Shown here piece by piece: positions 60,475-64,000 of a stretch of 64,000 nucleotides of DNA (position 1 is the stretch's first letter; each line of letters starts with the position of its first letter). The stretch is taken from assembly GCA_014268975.2 (NCBI GenBank), contig CP077096.1:4253501-4317500 (forward strand). Reading direction: 5' to 3'. The position numbers were made by a program, and so were the translations under genes. Below the pieces are notes generated by a model that was not told the origin of the DNA, searched no databases, and was given only the letters and a program-made list of their open reading frames with translations. Source of the stretch: Pseudomonas wayambapalatensis. GTDB taxonomy: Bacteria; Pseudomonadota; Gammaproteobacteria; Pseudomonadales; Pseudomonadaceae.

Positions 60475-62715
60475 TCAAGGCGTACGATTACGCCGCGTCT
60501 CGATGATGTTCGGCAACTGCGAGATCCGTCCGAGCAAGCGCCCCAGCGCATCCAGGCCTGGAATCTCGATGGTCAGCGACATCAGCGCGGTGTTGTCTTC
60601 CTTGTTCGAGCGGGTATTGACCGCCAGCACGTTGATCTTCTCGTTGAGCAGCACCTGCGAAACGTCGCGCAGCAGGCCCGGGCGGTCGTAGGCGCGGATG
60701 ACGATGTCGACCGGGTAGGTCTGCACCGGAATCGGCCCCCAGCTCACCTGGATCATGCGCTCCGGCTCCTTGCCCGCCAACTGCAGCACCGAGGCGCAGT
60801 CCTGGCGGTGAATGCTCACGCCGCGGCCCTGGGTGATGTAGCCGACGATGGCATCGCCCGGCAGCGGCTGGCAGCAACCGGCCATCTGCGTGAGCAGGTT
60901 GCCTACGCCCTGGATCTGGATGTCGTTGCGCTTGCCCGATCGGGCTCCGCGCGCAGGTCGTGGCACCAGCTCGACCGGATCGATGCGCTCCGGCTCCAGC
61001 AGTTGCTGGGCGGCGTTGACCATGTGCGCCAGACGCAGGTCGCCAGCCCCCAGGGCGGCAAACATGTCCTCGGCAGTCTTGACGTTGGCCTTTTCCGCCA
61101 GGCGCTCGAAATCCACCTGTGGCAGGCCCAGGCGGCTGAGTTCGCGCTCGATGAGGGTCTTGCCGGCAGCGACGTTCTGGTCGCGCGCCTGCAACTTGAA
61201 CCAGTGGACGATCTTGGCCCGCGCCCGCGAGGTGGTGACGTAGCCCAGGTTGGAGTTCAGCCAGTCGCGGCTCGGGCTGCCCTGCTTGCTGGTGATGATC
61301 TCCACCTGCTCGCCGGTCTGCAGGCTGTAGTTCAGCGGCACGATGCGCCCGTTGATCTTGGCGCCACGGCAGTTGTGGCCGATCTCGGTGTGCACCCGGT
61401 AGGCAAAGTCCAGCGGCGTGGCGCCCTTGGGCAGGTCGATGGCGTGGCCGTCAGGGGTGAACACGTAGACCCGGTCCGGCTCGATGTCGACCCGCAGCTG
61501 TTCGGCCAGCCCGCCGATGTCGCCCAGTTCCTCGTGCCACTCCAGCACCTGGCGCAACCAGGAGATCTTCTCTTCGTAGTGGTTGGAGCTGGACTTGACG
61601 TCGGTGCCCTTGTACTTCCAATGCGCACAGACGCCCAGTTCGGCCTCTTCGTGCATGCCATGGGTGCGGATCTGCACCTCCAGCACCTTGCCCTCGGGGC
61701 CGATCACCGCGGTGTGCAGCGAGCGGTAGCCGTTCTCCTTGGGGTTGGCGACGTAGTCGTCGAACTCCTTGGGAATGTGGCGCCACAAGGTGTGGACGAT
61801 ACCCAGCGCGGTGTAGCAGTCGCGGATTTCCGGCACCAGCACGCGCACCGCACGCACGTCGTAGATCTGGCTGAACTCCAGGCCCTTGCGCTGCATCTTG
61901 CGCCAGATCGAATAGATGTGTTTCGCCCGGCCGCTGATGTCGGCCTTGACCCCGGTGGCCAGCAGCTCGTTCTGCAACTGGTTCATCACATCGCTGATGA
62001 AGCGCTCGCGGTCCAGCCGCCGCTCGTGCAGAAGCTTGGCGATCTGCTTGTACTGGTCGGGCTCCAGATAGCGGAAGGACAGATCCTCCAGCTCCCACTT
62101 GATATGGCCGATGCCCAGGCGATGAGCGAGCGGTGCGTAGATGTCGAACACCTCGCGCGCCACGCGCAGGCGTTTTTCGTCATCGGCGGCCTTCACCGCG
62201 CGGATCGCGCAGGTCCGCTCAGCCAGCTTGATCAGGGCGACGCGCACGTCGTCGACCATGGCCACGAGCATCTTGCGCAGGTTCTCGACCTGCGCCTGCG
62301 AGCCCAGCACCAGCGACTGGCGCGGGCTGAGGCTGGCACTGATGGCCGCCATGCGCAGCACGCCGTCGATCAGCTTGGAGACCACCGGGCCGAAACGCTG
62401 GCCGACCTCGGCCAGGGTGACCTTGCCTTCGCGGACCGAGCGATAGATCACGGCGGCGACCAGCGAGTCCTGGTCGAGCTTGAGGTCAGCGAGAATTTCA
62501 GCGATCTCGAGCCCCGCCTGGAAGCTCGACGTCCCGTCGGCCCAGGAATGCTTGGCCGGGTTGCCCTTCTTCTCGACTTCCTGGGCGAAATCGCAGACCT
62601 CCTTGAGCGCCGTGCGATCCAGCGCCGAGTCGACGCTCACCACATGATCCAGCCATGCTTCGAGATTGATACTGCCGTCGGTGTTGACCGGCTGGTGCAC
62701 TCTCACCTGTACCAT
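60475..62715 (-). CDS. relA: (p)ppGpp synthetase RelA
   Basis: 746 residues from the ATG at 62715 (GGAAAGG upstream). The N-terminal HD-type region lacks the HDxxED of active hydrolases, as in RelA. The synthetase motif is EFDDYVANPKENGYRSLHTA, with the acidic EFDD typical of RelA. TGS domain (VYVFTPDGHAIDLPKGATPL), an intermediate zinc-finger region with TQMAGCCQPLPGDAIVG and an ACT domain follow. It senses uncharged tRNA on ribosomes during starvation. Confidence 0.95.
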   Translation of the reverse strand: MVQVRVHQPVNTDGSINLEAWLDHVVSVDSALDRTALKEVCDFAQEVEKKGNPAKHSWADGTSSFQAGLEIAEILADLKLDQDSLVAAVIYRSVREGKVTLAEVGQRFGPVVSKLIDGVLRMAAISASLSPRQSLVLGSQAQVENLRKMLVAMVDDVRVALIKLAERTCAIRAVKAADDEKRLRVAREVFDIYAPLAHRLGIGHIKWELEDLSFRYLEPDQYKQIAKLLHERRLDRERFISDVMNQLQNELLATGVKADISGRAKHIYSIWRKMQRKGLEFSQIYDVRAVRVLVPEIRDCYTALGIVHTLWRHIPKEFDDYVANPKENGYRSLHTAVIGPEGKVLEVQIRTHGMHEEAELGVCAHWKYKGTDVKSSSNHYEEKISWLRQVLEWHEELGDIGGLAEQLRVDIEPDRVYVFTPDGHAIDLPKGATPLDFAYRVHTEIGHNCRGAKINGRIVPLNYSLQTGEQVEIITSKQGSPSRDWLNSNLGYVTTSRARAKIVHWFKLQARDQNVAAGKTLIERELSRLGLPQVDFERLAEKANVKTAEDMFAALGAGDLRLAHMVNAAQQLLEPERIDPVELVPRPARGARSGKRNDIQIQGVGNLLTQMAGCCQPLPGDAIVGYITQGRGVSIHRQDCASVLQLAGKEPERMIQVSWGPIPVQTYPVDIVIRAYDRPGLLRDVSQVLLNEKINVLAVNTRSNKEDNTALMSLTIEIPGLDALGRLLGRISQLPNIIETRRNRTP

Positions 62716-62811
62716 GTTCCGTTTACCTTTCCATACAGCGCACCTCACGGGTGCACTGACAATCAACCGTGCCGCTTCCCATCCGTGGAAGCCACACCAA
62801 GGGGCCAGCCG

Positions 62812-64000
62812 TTACTGGCCCACTTCGAATAACGCCATGGCCTCGACATGCGCCGTCTGAGGAAACATGTCGAGAATCCCGGCCCTTTTTAACCGGTACC
62901 CCTGGCCGACCAGCACCTGCGCATCTCGCGCCAGCGTGGCGGGGTTGCACGATACATAGACCAGCCGCTTGGCCTTGAGGCGGGCGATGCTTTGCACCAC
63001 CTCGTAGGCACCGTCGCGCGGTGGGTCCAAGAGTACCGCAGAAAAGCCCTCGGCGGCCCATTCGGCACCTGCCAAAGACTGCGATAAATCGGCCTGAAAA
63101 AACCGTGCGTTATGCACATTGTTGCTCGCGGCGTTGGCGGCGGCCCGATCGACCATCGCCTGCACACCTTCCACCGCCACCACTTCACGGGCCTGGCGAG
63201 CCAGCGGCAGGGCAAAATTGCCCAGGCCACAGAACAAGTCCAGTACCCGTTCATCCGGTTGCGGCGCAAGCCACGCCAGCGCCTGTTGGATCATCAGGGT
63301 GTTGACCTGGGCATTGACCTGCACGAAGTCGCCAGGTCGCCAGGCCAGCTCCAGCCCCCAAGGGGCAAGGTCAAACCCAAGTGTCGCGGCGCCATCATGT
63401 GGCGCCGGCTCACCCTCGCCCTGCAGCCACAGTTGCGCACCCGACTGCTCGCAGAACGCCTGCAGGCGCGCCAGGTCGTCATCGGCCAGCGGCGCTACAT
63501 GGCGTACCAGCACCGCCTCGGCCGTGCCGCTGAACAATTCCACATGCCCCAGTGCCTGGGGCCTGCTCAGGCTGCGCAGCACGGTCGGCAGGTGACGCAG
63601 GATGGTTTGCAAGGGTTGTACCAGCACCGGGCATTCGTCGATGGCGATGATGTCCTGGCTGGCTTCGGCACGAAAACCGACGTGCAGCTCCCGCGCCTTC
63701 ACATCCCAACGCACGGCGATGCGCGCGCGGCGGCGGTAGCCGAATTCCGGCCCCGCCAGCGGCGCGGCCCACTCCTCAGGCTGCACACCGGCGACACGCT
63801 GCAACTGCTCGGCAAGCAGGCGCTGTTTGAGCGCCAGCTGGCCCTCGTGGGGCAGGTGCTGAAGGTTGCAACCGCCGCAGCGGGCGTAATGCCGACACGG
63901 CGCCTCGCGCCGCTCGGGGCTGGCCTGCAGCACGCGCTCAAGACGTGCTTCGACGATCTTGCCGCGGGCATTGAGCACCCGTGCCTCGACCGCCTCACCT
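62812..64000 (-). CDS. rlmD: 23S rRNA (uracil1939-C5)-methyltransferase, N-terminus beyond right edge
   Basis: At least 396 codons, open to the right edge, so the start is missing. The visible N-terminal part is the end of a TRAM domain; then the Fe-S cluster cysteines CRHYARCGGC. The SAM-dependent methyltransferase has VLDLFCGLGNFALPLARQ, the LLDPPRDGA motif and the catalytic cysteine in VYVSCNPATLARD. It lies 96 nt upstream of relA on the same strand, the usual Pseudomonas order. Confidence 0.93.
   Translation of the reverse strand, partial: GEAVEARVLNARGKIVEARLERVLQASPERREAPCRHYARCGGCNLQHLPHEGQLALKQRLLAEQLQRVAGVQPEEWAAPLAGPEFGYRRRARIAVRWDVKARELHVGFRAEASQDIIAIDECPVLVQPLQTILRHLPTVLRSLSRPQALGHVELFSGTAEAVLVRHVAPLADDDLARLQAFCEQSGAQLWLQGEGEPAPHDGAATLGFDLAPWGLELAWRPGDFVQVNAQVNTLMIQQALAWLAPQPDERVLDLFCGLGNFALPLARQAREVVAVEGVQAMVDRAAANAASNNVHNARFFQADLSQSLAGAEWAAEGFSAVLLDPPRDGAYEVVQSIARLKAKRLVYVSCNPATLARDAQVLVGQGYRLKRAGILDMFPQTAHVEAMALFEVGQ

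Noticed and set aside
60388..62832. 814-codon open frame opposite relA
   Set aside because: Shadow of relA, whose motifs are unambiguous; the antisense frame also runs through the REP pair.

Overview
The window is a GC-rich pseudomonad chromosome segment, most like the Pseudomonas putida group. Evidence is the order relA-mazG-DUF2058 and purM-purN-DUF3108, the moaA/bestrophin and Lrp/PLP-lyase neighbourhoods, typical Pseudomonas families (YcgL, YcgN, YajD, RNase D) and several P. putida-style REP palindromes. No rRNA, tRNA, CRISPR array, IS element or prophage was seen.

Layout. 1-20.5 kb is mostly housekeeping: a DUF2937 protein (cut by the left edge), a class II amidotransferase, an S9 oligopeptidase, a cyclic-nucleotide-binding protein, an HNH protein, an RNA methyltransferase, a nitroreductase, a hydroxyacid dehydrogenase, ycgL-rnd, an EptA-type phosphoethanolamine transferase, a gamma-family PLP lyase with a divergent Lrp regulator, moaA, a bestrophin and a LysR/SDR pair. 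20.5-21.4 kb is an AT-richer stretch with no supported gene. 21.4-24.3 kb encodes a 950-residue winged-helix/STAND-ATPase regulator. 24.4-40.0 kb is a type III secretion system (T3SS) on the minus strand. 40.4-43.7 kb carries a LuxR regulator, a nitrilase-family hydrolase and an amino acid/polyamine permease. 43.7-47.8 kb is a three-gene GMC dehydrogenase module with a haem c subunit and a PA-IL-lectin-like tail. 48.1-51.5 kb encodes a large repeat protein resembling HrpK-type T3SS translocators. 51.8-64 kb holds mqo, an AI-2E permease, DUF2066, purMN, DUF3108, DUF2058, mazG, relA and rlmD (cut by the right edge).

How the T3SS fits together. The order sctC1-(71 aa)-I-J-K-L-N-O-Q-R-S-T-U matches the rhizobial (Rhc) / P. 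syringae T3SS-2 arrangement, with a split secretin. A second block encodes a 54-aa protein, SctD, SctX-like and SctY-like proteins, SctV and a secretin. That secretin looks like a Tad-pilus CpaC/RcpA protein and travels with a CpaD-like lipoprotein and a TadD-like TPR lipoprotein. SctU lacks the NPTH autocleavage motif at the expected place. Tandem TGAA half-sites spaced 10 bp lie upstream of both T3SS blocks and of the distant HrpK-like gene. This suggests, but does not prove, a common regulator, possibly the adjacent OmpR-fold/STAND protein. No recognisable effector, gatekeeper, needle-length ruler or unambiguous needle subunit was found.
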